Shown: positions 38,690-48,819 of the stretch, piece after piece
Position numbering within the stretch: the stretch's first letter is position 1
Layout of the letters: the number at the start of each line of letters is the position of its first letter
Source of the DNA: Microcystis aeruginosa NIES-4325
GTDB taxonomy: Bacteria; Cyanobacteriota; Cyanobacteriia; Cyanobacteriales; Microcystaceae
Reading direction: 5' to 3'
Length of the DNA: 64,000 nt
Assembly: GCF_008974145.1 (NCBI RefSeq)
Contig: NZ_BJKP01000008.1
Coordinates: 1-64,000, forward strand
Notes under the pieces: generated by a model
What the model was told of the DNA's origin: nothing
The model's input: the letters and a program-made list of their open reading frames with translations, nothing else
Database searches by the model: none
Translations under genes and position numbers: made by a program

Positions 38690-39730
38690 ATGACGGCAAC
38701 GACGGATAAATTGCATGGGGAGTTGATCACCTCGATCGAGCCAGACTTTAAACTGAAAGATATTATTAAAACCATTCCCAAAGAATATTTCCAGAAAGAC
38801 CCGGTTAAAGCTTGGTTTGGCGTGATTACGAATATTTTGGCGGTCATTGCGGGTTATGCAATGCTAGTGTATTCTCCCTGGTATTTACTGCCTTTAGCTT
38901 GGATTTTCACTGGTACAGCCTTAACGGGATTCTTTGTGATCGCCCATGATTGTGGTCATCGGTCTTTTTCTAATCGACGCTGGGTTAATGATCTTGTCGG
39001 TCATATTTTCCTCTTACCCCTTATCTATCCCTTCCACTGCTGGCGTTTCCTGCATGATCGCCACCATGCTAAAACTAACATGGTAACTATAGATAATGCT
39101 TGGGATCCGTGGGAATTAGAAGCTTTTAACTCGGCCAATCCCTTAGTGCGTCTCTTTTATCGCGGCATTCGCGGACGTTTCTGGTGGCTCGGTTCGATCG
39201 CCCACTGGGCTATTCTACACTTCAACATCGAACAATTCAAAGAGAACGAACGGGAAAAAGCGCGCTTTTCGATGATTGTCGTCCTAGTTTTTGCCGCTAT
39301 TTTTTTCCCAACCCTCATTTTCTACACTGGTGTCTGGGGATTGGTTAAATTTTGGGTGGTACCTTGGTTTGTCTATCATTTTTGGATGAGTACCTTTACC
39401 CTTGTCCATCACACAGACCCCGATATTCAATTTTCCTATCCCGAAGACTGGAATCAAGCTTTAGCGCAACTAGAAGGAACAGTTCACTGTAGCTATCCCC
39501 GTTGGGTAGAAATTCTCTGTCACGATATTAATGTCCATATCCCCCATCATATCTCGACGGCGATTCCTTCCTATAACCTCCGCAAAGTTCACGCTAGTCT
39601 CAAAGAAAATTGGGGTAGTCACCTAAAAGAAACCAATTTTTCTTGGGCATTAATGAAGCGAATCGTTGATTATTGTCATATTTTCGACTCCGAAACCGCC
39701 TACAAAACCTTTAAGGAAAGCCGCAGTTAA
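38690..39730 (+). CDS. desA: Acyl-lipid delta-12 fatty acid desaturase
   Basis: DesA introduces the delta-12 double bond into membrane lipid acyl chains using reduced ferredoxin, raising fluidity in the cold. The three di-iron His boxes are HDCGH near residue 86, HDRHH near 122 and HIPHH near 284. Hydrophobic helices flank the first and third boxes. The longest ORF starts at 38654; ATG 38690, preceded by GGAG, gives the expected MTATTDKL-type N-terminus and 346 residues. Confidence 0.94.
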   Translation: MTATTDKLHGELITSIEPDFKLKDIIKTIPKEYFQKDPVKAWFGVITNILAVIAGYAMLVYSPWYLLPLAWIFTGTALTGFFVIAHDCGHRSFSNRRWVNDLVGHIFLLPLIYPFHCWRFLHDRHHAKTNMVTIDNAWDPWELEAFNSANPLVRLFYRGIRGRFWWLGSIAHWAILHFNIEQFKENEREKARFSMIVVLVFAAIFFPTLIFYTGVWGLVKFWVVPWFVYHFWMSTFTLVHHTDPDIQFSYPEDWNQALAQLEGTVHCSYPRWVEILCHDINVHIPHHISTAIPSYNLRKVHASLKENWGSHLKETNFSWALMKRIVDYCHIFDSETAYKTFKESRS

Positions 39731-39756
39731 ATCAGTTATCAGTTATCAGTTATCAG
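39731..39756. repeat. TCAGTTA tandem repeats downstream of desA
   Basis: Three and a half identical ATCAGTT units follow the desA stop codon directly. A related TTTCACTGATTACTGTTTA unit lies near 39797-39815, before the kinase gene end. Confidence 0.8.
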
Positions 39757-39826
39757 ATTTGAGTTTTAAGTATTAAATAGAAGTTTCCTAGTGTCTTTTC
39801 ACTGATTACTGTTTAATGAAAAAAGA

Positions 39827-41368
39827 TTACCAGGAACCGCGTTTGCCACTGGGCATAACTGTTAACCAATTGGTTTTTGCTAGGGCGATTTGTTCTTGAG
39901 TTACTTGGACATCAGAGAGATTAGCCCCGCAAAGATTAGCACCTTTGAGATTAGCATGGCGAAGATTGGCTCCGGTGAGATTAGCCCCGCGTAAATCGGC
40001 CTTTTCTAGGTCTGCATAAGCGAGATAGGTATTATTTAAATTAGTATTTTTGAGAATAGCATGACTGAGATCAGCCCGGCCTAGATCTGCATTAGACAGA
40101 TCTGCTCCTTGTAAATTAGTTCCTGTTAATTTGCATTGATAGAAATTTACCCCCAAAAGTTTTACTTTGGCCAGATTGAGATTCGGTAATTCCTCTTGGG
40201 AAAAATTGCGCCGGCCGTTATTGTAAGCATCGAGAATTGCTTTTGCATCTAAGCGGGGTTTTTTCTTCAGTAAGGTTATATCTATGGTGCTGCGGTCTTT
40301 ACTCCTACCCCCCAGCATATTATCTGGAGAGACAACCGGATTTTTGGGGCGCAATTTGGAACTTAGAGGGGCAGAAACGGAGGAATTGGCTATCAGACCT
40401 GAATCTTCTGGGGGTGTCGGGGAAGTGACCACTGGAGCCGTGATTAGACTTTGGTTTAGACTATCGGCATAATCCGTCATTTCTAAAGCATCCATTACCT
40501 CTTGGGCGGATTTGTAGCGATGACGGACAGAGACTTCCATCATGGTTTTCAGGACTTGGGCAAACTGGGGACTCACCTTGACTAATTTTTCCCAGAGTAA
40601 TTCACCTGTATTTATATCTACTTCGATATCTTTAGGAGACCTGCCCGTGAGTAGATAGAGACAAGTGACTCCCACCGAGTAGATATCACTAGCGTAAACG
40701 GGACGCATGGCCATCTGTTCAGGAGGGGCAAAACCTTCGGTCCCCAAGGCAAAATTAGTGAAAGCGTTTTGAGAGTTGGCATTAGTAATCATAGTGTTAA
40801 CTTGATTTGTAACCGCCCCAAAGTCAATTAGAACCAATTTTCGGTCTGTTTGCCGACGAATTAGGTTAGCGGGTTTGATATCCCGATGAATTACCTTTTC
40901 TTCGTGGATATATTTCAAAATCGGCAAAAGTTCGCTTAAAAACTGTTTGACTCCCGCTTCGCTAAAGGGACCGCGTTCTTTTACCTCTTGTTGTAGGTTA
41001 TAACCTTTAACGTATTCTTGAACTAGATAAAACTGTTGATTATCTTCAAAATAGTCTAATAATCGGGGAACCTGCGGATGAATCCCGACTTTACCTAGGG
41101 TTTCCGCTTCTCGCTCGAACAGTTCTTTGGCCATGCGAAAAATCTTAGGATCATTAGTGGAAGGTCGCAGTTGTTTGACGACACATATTGGTTTACCCGG
41201 TAGGGACAGATCCGATGAGGCAAAAGTTGCCCCGAACCCCCCTTTTCCTAAAATACCTAGGATTTGATAGCGATCGTGCAGAAGCAGTTTAGAACCGCAA
41301 TTCTGACAGATTGACGCTGTAGGGGCGTTTTTCGGTTGAGAACAGGATGGATTAACGCAGTAGCTCAT
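39827..41368 (-). CDS. Ser/Thr protein kinase with pentapeptide repeats (SpkB-like)
   Basis: Hanks-type kinase of 513 residues. An N-terminal Cys4 motif (Cys 4, 9, 21 and 24) precedes the kinase domain (about 30-290): glycine loop LGKGGFGATF, catalytic HRDIKPANLIRR, metal-binding IDFGAV. A Pro/Ser linker follows, and then about 15 pentapeptide repeats (GANLTGANLRHANLKGANLC pattern, about residues 390-490). This order matches SpkB of Synechocystis, linked there to motility and oxidative-stress signalling. The gene_symbol is left empty because orthology was not tested. Confidence 0.88.
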   Translation of the reverse strand: MSYCVNPSCSQPKNAPTASICQNCGSKLLLHDRYQILGILGKGGFGATFASSDLSLPGKPICVVKQLRPSTNDPKIFRMAKELFEREAETLGKVGIHPQVPRLLDYFEDNQQFYLVQEYVKGYNLQQEVKERGPFSEAGVKQFLSELLPILKYIHEEKVIHRDIKPANLIRRQTDRKLVLIDFGAVTNQVNTMITNANSQNAFTNFALGTEGFAPPEQMAMRPVYASDIYSVGVTCLYLLTGRSPKDIEVDINTGELLWEKLVKVSPQFAQVLKTMMEVSVRHRYKSAQEVMDALEMTDYADSLNQSLITAPVVTSPTPPEDSGLIANSSVSAPLSSKLRPKNPVVSPDNMLGGRSKDRSTIDITLLKKKPRLDAKAILDAYNNGRRNFSQEELPNLNLAKVKLLGVNFYQCKLTGTNLQGADLSNADLGRADLSHAILKNTNLNNTYLAYADLEKADLRGANLTGANLRHANLKGANLCGANLSDVQVTQEQIALAKTNWLTVMPSGKRGSW

Positions 41369-41740
41369 TGAGAGTCACCAATTGACCTTATGGGGGGTTT
41401 TCATTCCTATAGCGGCAGGCATTTAGCCCTTCGCTATCGGCAAATTTTTGCTCTATCTTCCTTTTTGGTTGGGGGAGATGTTTTAACTTCAAAGCATCGT
41501 GTCATAACTTTCAGAAGCGGAAGACTGGTAATGGGACAATTGCCAATCTTGATTCCTCAATCTCAACACAGGGAAAAACTGTGATCTCAAACGATGTCAA
41601 CAAGCGATCGCTAGTTCTCTCAGTCTTTCTTTAGTTTATGATTCCCTAAAATTGCCGAAAATTAACAGGGAGTGGCTTGAAAGGAAAAAGTCAAGAAAGA
41701 GGGACAGAGAGACTAAGGAGGTATCTCATAGTTGTGACCT

Positions 41741-41905
41741 TCTCTCACTTATGGTGAGTAGCAGAAGTTGTTAAGAGAGGGCAAGTGCAATTTGCCCCTA
41801 CATTAATATTAATGCGCCAATGGCAGGGGCGCACCGCCTAGTCCCAAAATTTATATACAGCAGTTATCTTAATGGTCAGATAGGAACAATGCCAATTGAG
41901 ATGCA
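41741..41905. repeat. Hairpin-bearing non-coding segment
   Basis: The 628-bp spacer 41369-41996 holds no supportable gene. It has GGGCAA...TTGCCC (a perfect 6-bp inverted pair near 41779-41797) next to the CCCCTACATTAATATTAATG stretch, an interspersed-repeat look. The word CAGTTATCTTAATGGT (near 41864) also occurs near 22284, and TGGTTACTGGTCACTGATAA repeat units lie at 41950-41975. Confidence 0.4.
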
Positions 41906-41996
41906 CCCGATACTAAAGTAAAAATTCGCCTATTGCCTGTTCTTTGGTCTCTGATGACTGGTTACTGGTCACTGATAACTGTCTCCTATCCCCTAA

Positions 41997-43487
41997 TCAC
42001 TTTCTCACTTTCACCAAGGCAGCCCGGGCCTGTTCGCGGTCATCGAAATGGATTTTTTCCGTCCCCAAAATTTGATAATCTTCGTGGCCTTTACCCGCAA
42101 TAATTACTCCGTCTCCCGGTTGTGCCGCTTGAATAGCCGTGTCAATGGCCAAAGCGCGATCGCTAATTACCTGCACAGTAATTTCTGGAGGAATGCCAGC
42201 GATAATATCCTCAAGTATTCGTTCGGGAGACTCTGTGCGGGGATTATCGGAGGTAACTATGGCTAAATCTGCTAATTCTGCGGCTATTTTACCCATTAAC
42301 GGTCGTTTTGTCCGATCTCGATCGCCGCCACACCCAAAAACACAAATCATCCGACCGGAAATAAAGGGCCGGGAAGCTTTTAAAACATTCTCTAAACTGT
42401 CGGGAGTATGGGCATAATCGACAATGACACTGATATCTTGGTCGGGAGCGATGCTAACCCGTTCCATCCGCCCCGGTACTCCTGAAAACTGGGGAATTTG
42501 ACCGATTACTGACTCTAAATCTACACCATATTCTAACACTGCCGCCACCGCCGCTAACAGGTTAGCTAGATTATATTGACCCACTAGAGGAGAAGCAAAG
42601 GCTATTTCTCCTTGAGGAGTCACCATCACCCCTTCCACTCCCGTGGGTTGATAGTGTAAATCTTTAGTATAAAAATCGGCACTAGCATCGGACACACTAT
42701 AGGTTAAAACCTGTTGGGGAGACAGGGAGGCCGCTAAACGTTGACCATAGGCATCATCAAGGTTAATAATCGCCTTACCTTGCAGATAATCGGCACTAAA
42801 TAATTTAGCTTTAGCGGCAAAATAATCCTCCATATCGAGGTGATAATCGAGATGGTCCCGGGTGAGATTAGTAAACACCGTCACGGGAAAAGTACAACCC
42901 TGTACCCGTCCCTGGGCCAGTGCATGGGAACTAACTTCCATGACGGCGATTTCATTGCCGGCGCTCACCGCTTTGGCTAAACTAGCTTGTAACTCATTAG
43001 CGAAAGGGGTGGTATGATTAGCGGTTTCTTGGAATCCTTGCCAACGGGTGTAAAGAGTCCCGAATAAAGCGGTGGGAATCCCTGCTTGGCCGAGAAAATA
43101 TTCAATTAAATGGGTGGTGGTGGTTTTGCCGTTGGTTCCCGTCACACCGATTAATTTTAGGGTAAGGGCCGGATAATGATAGAATTTAGCTGCGATCGCA
43201 GCAGTGGCAGTAACTAAATCTTCCACAACCATTACCGAAGCATCCTCCGGAGGGGGAAATTTAGCGGCGGCTGCCGGGGAGATAATCGCCGCTACGGCCC
43301 CGGTTTCCAAAGCGGAACGCCAAAATTCCCCCCCATCCACCCGCGTTCCGGGTAAACCGATAAATAGATATCCCGGTTGACAAGCATGGGAATTGGTGGA
43401 AATTCCTGTAATCTCGGTTTCTAAAGCGATAGGAGAAGAAATCGGGGAAACCGGGGTGATATTTGTCAAAAGTTCTTGTAGTTTCAT
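41997..43487 (-). CDS. murE: UDP-MurNAc-L-Ala-D-Glu:meso-diaminopimelate ligase
   Basis: MurE adds the third residue to the peptidoglycan stem peptide using ATP. The P-loop GVTGTNGKTTTTHLIEY is near residue 115, TNLTRDHLDYH with the downstream Lys-containing AKAKLF is mid-protein, and the substrate-specifying DNPR motif appears in TSDNPRTESP, indicating meso-diaminopimelate rather than lysine. The length of 496 residues is typical. It is a stand-alone gene, divergent from the DUF4079 gene. Confidence 0.95.
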   Translation of the reverse strand: MKLQELLTNITPVSPISSPIALETEITGISTNSHACQPGYLFIGLPGTRVDGGEFWRSALETGAVAAIISPAAAAKFPPPEDASVMVVEDLVTATAAIAAKFYHYPALTLKLIGVTGTNGKTTTTHLIEYFLGQAGIPTALFGTLYTRWQGFQETANHTTPFANELQASLAKAVSAGNEIAVMEVSSHALAQGRVQGCTFPVTVFTNLTRDHLDYHLDMEDYFAAKAKLFSADYLQGKAIINLDDAYGQRLAASLSPQQVLTYSVSDASADFYTKDLHYQPTGVEGVMVTPQGEIAFASPLVGQYNLANLLAAVAAVLEYGVDLESVIGQIPQFSGVPGRMERVSIAPDQDISVIVDYAHTPDSLENVLKASRPFISGRMICVFGCGGDRDRTKRPLMGKIAAELADLAIVTSDNPRTESPERILEDIIAGIPPEITVQVISDRALAIDTAIQAAQPGDGVIIAGKGHEDYQILGTEKIHFDDREQARAALVKVRK

Positions 43488-43673
43488 GGTCAGGATTGAA
43501 TCTAGGGATTGCTGCTTTTAGATTAGCCGATAATCAAAGAGGTTCCTAGGCTATTAATTTAACGATAAAAAAACTCAGCAGTAAGGATATCAACCGCGAT
43601 AAGCTAAAAAAAACAAGGCTATAGCTTGTCAACTATTGAAGATTTTCTGCTTACTATTTTCGGGATACTTAAT

Positions 43674-44420
43674 ATGCAATTCGTCGATTTTCTGACTCTC
43701 ATTCATCCTGTCCTAGCGATAGTGGTCGTTTTCCCCATTATCGGCCTCGTAGTTAACTTTGCTTGGCAAACCCGTCAACGTCGCTTAGAAAACGCTGCGG
43801 GAAATAAAAGTAAAATTCCGCCAGTGGTCGGGCCGGAACATCTACGCTTAGGCCGCTGGTTAACGGGTACAGTGGTAGGGGTTAACCTGTTAGCACTAGC
43901 TTACTCGGTCGTTTACGGTTTTAATGGTTTTGTCGATAAACAAAAAGATGGAAAATTAGACTCCTTTCAGGTCATTTTTGTGATTTTGATGTTTTTTGTC
44001 ACCATTGCCTCTTTGGTCTGTCTCTACCGCGCTAGACAAGCTCTCTGGCGCGGAATTTTTGCCACTTTGACTGGCATCGGTTTAATTATTATCGGTTCTC
44101 AGGATGGGGTCTGGCGACTCTCGGCCCAATGGTACTGGTCTCACTACTATATCGGCATGGCGGCATCATTACTGATGATTTTCTCTCTGGCCATTGTCGA
44201 AGATATCTATAAAGACCGTTCCCATCGTTGGCGCATTGCCCATACAGTCCTCAATTGTATCGCTCTGGCTCTCTTTCTGGGACAAGCCATGACAGGTTCG
44301 AGGGATTTGCTGGAAATTCCCCTCAGTTGGCAAAAACCAGCAATTTATCGCTGTGATTTCACCAATAAAACCTGTCCTGAACCGAAATCCTCAACCCCCC
44401 TTATCAACCCGATAAGTTAA
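43674..44420 (+). CDS. DUF4079 membrane protein
   Basis: Integral membrane protein of about 248 residues with five or so hydrophobic helices. It resembles the cyanobacterial DUF4079 family: MQFVDFLTLIHPVLAIVVVFPI, then the charged AWQTRQRRLE loop, RLGRWLTGTVVGVNLLALAY, SAQWYWSHYYIGMAASLLMI and the late HTVLNCIALALFLGQAMTGSRDLL. His residues in HPVLA and SHYY could bind haem, as in b-type cytochrome-like proteins, but that is inference. The longest ORF opens with a TTG at 43626; ATG 43674 is preferred because it starts at the first helix. Confidence 0.7.
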   Translation: MQFVDFLTLIHPVLAIVVVFPIIGLVVNFAWQTRQRRLENAAGNKSKIPPVVGPEHLRLGRWLTGTVVGVNLLALAYSVVYGFNGFVDKQKDGKLDSFQVIFVILMFFVTIASLVCLYRARQALWRGIFATLTGIGLIIIGSQDGVWRLSAQWYWSHYYIGMAASLLMIFSLAIVEDIYKDRSHRWRIAHTVLNCIALALFLGQAMTGSRDLLEIPLSWQKPAIYRCDFTNKTCPEPKSSTPLINPIS

Positions 44421-44460
44421 ACTTTTTTAGGGACTGGGAGAGGGAGAGGCAGTCGCGAAA

Positions 44461-46044
44461 TTAAGGTACACACTCAGATGCACCCGCAGCGGTATCGATG
44501 GGTTCTTCACACCAATTGGCAATCTCACCAAGTTGGGGCAAAGTGTTTACGGGGGCTGGTTTCAGGTTTGTGATTAAGTCAGTCCATTCTACCCCTTGGG
44601 TAACAGCCACAGCATTGTCAGGTGAGGCACAGCCTGAAATTTTGCCCCAATTTTTACCCCAGGCGGCACCGACGAAAGCACCGTTACCGCTTTTACCGAG
44701 GGAATAGGCAGGAGCAAAGATAAACGCTTCTAGTCTTTGGTCTCCTCTCAGACAAATTTGCGGCGCAGCGGCACCTAAAATAGTAGGGTGATTATAGGCA
44801 TAAATTTGTAGATTGCCCGGTCTACAGCCGTCCTCACCATTGCAATTGTGTTCGATGGCACCGTTAATATTACCTCTAACATAAAAAACCACCCGTTCCC
44901 CCAGAGTAATGGTAATCTTCTCGCCATCATCCAAGTTGATATTATCAACGATATACTCGTACGCTCCGCTGGGAGATGGGGTGTCTCCCGGTCGGGGAAA
45001 AGTTTCGGAACTGGCAAGTTCTAGGTCTTGCTGCTCAGGGCGAAGGGTGGCTGCAATGGGAATTTCTGGTAAATTGCGGAAAGCCACACCGACAAATTGC
45101 GCTTTGTAGGGGGTACTGGGTGCAGGTATGGGCTGTTGAATTTTCTGCGTGTTAATAATACATTCTAGATCTGGTTGCAAAGTTGCTGTCACCTCAACAA
45201 ATCCCGTCGCCGCCGTGGTGCCGCTCATCACCACATCCCCCTGAAAGTTAGCACCGCCAGAATAGTCGGCACTACCGACCGTAATCTGGGCAGTTTGACC
45301 CGCATTTTCCGTGGCTCCCTCGCTTACCCATAAAGCCGGGACAGTGGTGCGAGTGAATGCGAGGGGAAGAGAGGGACGAATCGGGATACTGACCACCACA
45401 CGGTTACGGGAGGCGGCATTGTCGCCACTATCTCTATTTATATCAATGTTAGTTAGGTCTGTTTCGGCACTTTTGCGGGAACGCCCTTCGAGGGTGAGAA
45501 CTCCCAAACCCAGAACATCGGGGTCGACTACGTCGTTATAATCGTATCCAACCACGCGATAATAACGATTATCATTCAACTGGAACTGAAACCACTCACC
45601 ACTAGCTAAATCTCTTAATCCTGGGCTTGCTGCTCGTTGTCCTGTGGGTGCGAGGATTTTGTTGGCAATTTCGTTATTACGATCGGGATTACCACAGGCG
45701 GCGGCAATGGCTAATTTTTTTAAATCTGTTTGTAAACCTGGACTGGGATTACCAGTAGGTACTTGGGCGTTCTGCCAACAATCGCCAGAAGTACACTTAC
45801 TATCAACCGTCGCCATAACTCGAACGCTATTGAGTAAATCTTGTACACGCGTCACCCCAGCTTCGGAACTTCTTAAACCATCAGCCCTGGCGTTTTGGGC
45901 AATTACTTTCGATTGGTCTCCCTGGGCGCGTATGATCATAGTCATTCCTGTTCCCATCATGATGAGTCCAATTAACACGGCAAGAGGCAAGGCAAACCCT
46001 TTTTCCTTATTAGCCATCAGGTGAAGGCATAAACGATTTTTCAT
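44461..46044 (-). CDS. PilX/HpsA-like pseudopilin-type protein
   Basis: A 527-residue protein with a prepilin-like N-terminus. A short charged leader ends in KEKGF, then a hydrophobic helix ALPLAVLIGLIMMGTGMTMI (about residues 18-38), as in PilX_N or cyanobacterial HpsA-type minor pilins. The G-F junction is the expected prepilin peptidase site, although the usual Glu at position +5 is not present. The large extracellular part has Cys pairs (SKCTSGDC, HNCNGEDGC, SGCASP, WCEEP) suggesting disulfides. Either ATG 46044 or ATG 46017 (MANKEKG) may be the start. Role in pili or secretion is inferred from this N-terminus. Confidence 0.65.
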   Translation of the reverse strand: MKNRLCLHLMANKEKGFALPLAVLIGLIMMGTGMTMIIRAQGDQSKVIAQNARADGLRSSEAGVTRVQDLLNSVRVMATVDSKCTSGDCWQNAQVPTGNPSPGLQTDLKKLAIAAACGNPDRNNEIANKILAPTGQRAASPGLRDLASGEWFQFQLNDNRYYRVVGYDYNDVVDPDVLGLGVLTLEGRSRKSAETDLTNIDINRDSGDNAASRNRVVVSIPIRPSLPLAFTRTTVPALWVSEGATENAGQTAQITVGSADYSGGANFQGDVVMSGTTAATGFVEVTATLQPDLECIINTQKIQQPIPAPSTPYKAQFVGVAFRNLPEIPIAATLRPEQQDLELASSETFPRPGDTPSPSGAYEYIVDNINLDDGEKITITLGERVVFYVRGNINGAIEHNCNGEDGCRPGNLQIYAYNHPTILGAAAPQICLRGDQRLEAFIFAPAYSLGKSGNGAFVGAAWGKNWGKISGCASPDNAVAVTQGVEWTDLITNLKPAPVNTLPQLGEIANWCEEPIDTAAGASECVP

Positions 46045-46115
46045 GGGCTAGTCCATCTAAGAATGGTTACTTCTATTATAATACTGTCAAGTTTTGGTCA
46101 AGTGACAACCGTGAT

Positions 46116-46209
46116 ATAGAGTTTCTCGTAAAGGTAAAGTACAAAATAATCTTTGCTAATCAAATATTTCAGCTGCCAGAACGAACCTCATTTATCTAAG
46201 AAACGCTGT
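46116..46209. mobile_element. 94-bp MITE-like repeat, copy A
   Basis: This segment has a close copy of equal length at 56747-56840. Ends are imperfect inverted repeats: ATAGAGTTTCTC at the left and AAGAAACGCTGT at the right. The interior shares long blocks such as TTTGCTAATCAAATATTTC and AGAACGAACCTCATTTATCT. It lies in the 364-bp spacer between the pilin-like gene and the GT2 gene. No ORF is contained. Confidence 0.7.
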
Positions 46210-46408
46210 CAACAGCCGGTAATTGTTCGATAAGTATTTTCGACTTTTGGCCCTCTTAGGTTCGGTGGGTAAAATGTATTCTAAGATACAGTCCTGCGGG
46301 CGAGCGCGTGGAAGGAACCACAGGGACACAGAGGACACCAAGATTGATCGCTTTTATAGTAAGTTAAACTGATCACACAAAGAATAAGAGAGCCGACTTT
46401 TGACTTAA

Positions 46409-48634
46409 CTAAAGGGCTGTTTTTCGATTCAAAAATGCCCGCCAAATCAAGCCTATTCCACGACAAAAGCTGATAATTAACAACCAAAGTGATTGTAATT
46501 CTCCCGCCGTATTTTTCAGTGGCCAGCGCTGGGGACGACAGAATAGAAAAGTAATTAGTTTTCTCTGCTCTGATAGGGTAAGTGGCTGGAATTTAAGGGT
46601 TACTTGCCAGATTTTTCCTCGTTTTTCTAGATTGACTAGATGAGCAGATAGGCGCAAATCTTCGCCTAAAATATCTAGGAGTAATTTTTCTGAGTAGATA
46701 GGTTCACTTAGGTTAATTTCTGCTCCTATTTCTGAAAGGTTTTTCAGATTGCCCTGTATAACTATATCCGATTCTGTTATCAAGTTAACGGGAGATTCCA
46801 GCACTTGGTATTGAGTTTCTAGGGTGAGGGGAGCTTCCAATAAAGCCACTAGAGCAGTCATGATAATAACCACGTTATATATGGCCAAAATCAAGCCAAA
46901 ATTTAGGGGACTTTCTTGATAATTGTGATGATTTAAATTAAAGAAAATACTAATTAAAGTAATGGTGAGAAAAAAGAGTAATGGGTAGGATAAGTGCCAA
47001 TTATATTGATAATTTTGGCGAGCAATTCCCTTCGGTGTCACCTGAAATCCTTTGTCAAAGGGTTTCCAAAGAACATGGAGAACTGTTAGGGATGTAGGTA
47101 CACAAATAATCATCGATAGTACCTCAGAAAAAATAATTGAGCGCGAGCGAGAATTTAACCAGTGATAAGTGGCTAACTGCAGCATCATGTAGGGTAAAAA
47201 GATATAGATTGTCTCATCGATGGTAATATTAAAAGGTACGATATAACCAAAGGTATAAAGGAGAGGAATAAGCAGAGAAAATAAACGAGCTAAGGGAGAA
47301 AACCAAGATAAAAGTCCTTCTAAGTGTGCCAATCTTTGGGGTAGAGTTAGTCCCGCAATTTTCAGGGGATTAGCTTTGATAAAAAAGGCCTGTAAAGTTC
47401 CCCTTGCCCAGCGCAATCTTTGCCGTAAATAAGCTGATAAACTTTCGGCAGATAAACCAGCGCTGAGTTTTTCATTTAAGTAAATAACTTCATAACCTTT
47501 CGCTGAGATAGCAATCCCAGTGAAATAGTCTTCACTAATAGATTCTATATTAAAGTAGTCCACTTCCTCTAATGCTTTTCTTCTGACAATAAAAGAAGTG
47601 CCAGCACAGACAGGACTACCTACCCCATCTTTAGCTGGTTGGATATGACGATAAAATAATTCTTCGTCGGGAGTAACGAGATTTTCTAAGCCTAAGTTAT
47701 GGGCGATAGGATCGGCGTTATAAAAGCTTTGGGGAGTTTGCACTAAGGCAATTTTAGGGTTTTGAAACCAGCCAACAGTTCTTTCTAGGAAGTTCTGACA
47801 AGGAATAAAATCTGCATCAAAAACCACCACTAATTCCCCTTGAGTTTGTCTGAGCGCATGGTTTAAATTACCTGCTTTAGCGTTTTTTCTATCCTCACGA
47901 GTCAGATAATGACAATTTAATTTTTCTGCCAATTTATCAATTTCTGATCTCTGGGTATCATCGAGAATATAAATATTTTTATGGGGATAATTCAGGGCTT
48001 GACAACCGATAATAGTTCTTTTTAAGATGAAGGCTGGCTCATTATAGGTGGGAATCAGGATATCTACCGTCGGTAAATACTGTTTATTGATCACTGCTTG
48101 GCTATAAAAATCAGCTTCTTTGCGTCTATTTTTTGTGGTCAAGACTAAAACTAACTGAATTATGCTACTACTTAAAACTATCATCTCAATGCCTAAAAGT
48201 AGTAAACTAAAAAAGCCATTGAGAGGAGTAGAAAGATTTAAGGTTTCCAGAATTCTCCAGAGTAGATAGCGCAGGGTGATAGCTAGAGTGATAGAAATAA
48301 TGACTAATCTTGACCAAACTTGCGGATGCGGAGACAAGAAAATGAAGAACTGCGTAAAAATTAGCAGGATAACTGTGGGTAATAATAATTGATAGCTATT
48401 AGTAACTGTGGGAACTTTGATCCAAGCAAAGGGGTTAAAAAAATCTTCTACTAAGCCAAGTAGTAATCGATAAATATTGTGTTCCGGCCAACATAATGAT
48501 AAACTGACCATCATTAGCCCGCCGATCACTGCTAACATAATTAAGATAACTGATATTATCGCTAAAATCGACTTGAATAGGGAGGAATATGCTGGTTTTT
48601 GAGGTAACGGAAAAATCGTTTCTTGGTTAGACAT
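46409..48634 (-). CDS. Cellulose synthase-like GT2 glycosyltransferase with PilZ-like end
   Basis: Processive family-2 glycosyltransferase of about 741 residues. Two or more N-terminal membrane helices precede the catalytic domain: VDILIPTYNEP, ILDDTQR, VVFDADFIPC (DxD), VQTPQSFYNAD, the acid in SEDYFTG, and the processivity motif RQRLRWARG. Several membrane helices follow, then a C-terminal soluble part compatible with a PilZ domain (about 615-710), although the RxxxR motif is not obvious. It probably makes and exports a beta-glucan or related exopolysaccharide. ATG 48634 has AAGGGG upstream and is preferred over the longer ORF at 48652. Confidence 0.85.
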   Translation of the reverse strand: MSNQETIFPLPQKPAYSSLFKSILAIISVILIMLAVIGGLMMVSLSLCWPEHNIYRLLLGLVEDFFNPFAWIKVPTVTNSYQLLLPTVILLIFTQFFIFLSPHPQVWSRLVIISITLAITLRYLLWRILETLNLSTPLNGFFSLLLLGIEMIVLSSSIIQLVLVLTTKNRRKEADFYSQAVINKQYLPTVDILIPTYNEPAFILKRTIIGCQALNYPHKNIYILDDTQRSEIDKLAEKLNCHYLTREDRKNAKAGNLNHALRQTQGELVVVFDADFIPCQNFLERTVGWFQNPKIALVQTPQSFYNADPIAHNLGLENLVTPDEELFYRHIQPAKDGVGSPVCAGTSFIVRRKALEEVDYFNIESISEDYFTGIAISAKGYEVIYLNEKLSAGLSAESLSAYLRQRLRWARGTLQAFFIKANPLKIAGLTLPQRLAHLEGLLSWFSPLARLFSLLIPLLYTFGYIVPFNITIDETIYIFLPYMMLQLATYHWLNSRSRSIIFSEVLSMIICVPTSLTVLHVLWKPFDKGFQVTPKGIARQNYQYNWHLSYPLLFFLTITLISIFFNLNHHNYQESPLNFGLILAIYNVVIIMTALVALLEAPLTLETQYQVLESPVNLITESDIVIQGNLKNLSEIGAEINLSEPIYSEKLLLDILGEDLRLSAHLVNLEKRGKIWQVTLKFQPLTLSEQRKLITFLFCRPQRWPLKNTAGELQSLWLLIISFCRGIGLIWRAFLNRKTAL

Positions 48635-48819
48635 AAATCCCCTTCTGAGCAAATAAATCTAAACTATATTTTACAATTCTTAACAAAAACCTGTACATTT
48701 TTGGCAATGACAGGATCGCTCTCCACCAAAATGCTAAATTTTGTATCAAACCAGATGAAACTAGCCAGAAAAAGTCTAGAAATAGTATACTTTGGTTAAC
48801 CGTGAGGAAAAATTAATCT

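Noticed and set aside
41390-41584. Plus-strand ORF of 64 residues upstream of the kinase start
   Set aside because: It overlaps the presumed kinase promoter region, has no clear RBS and has a composition like the spacer.
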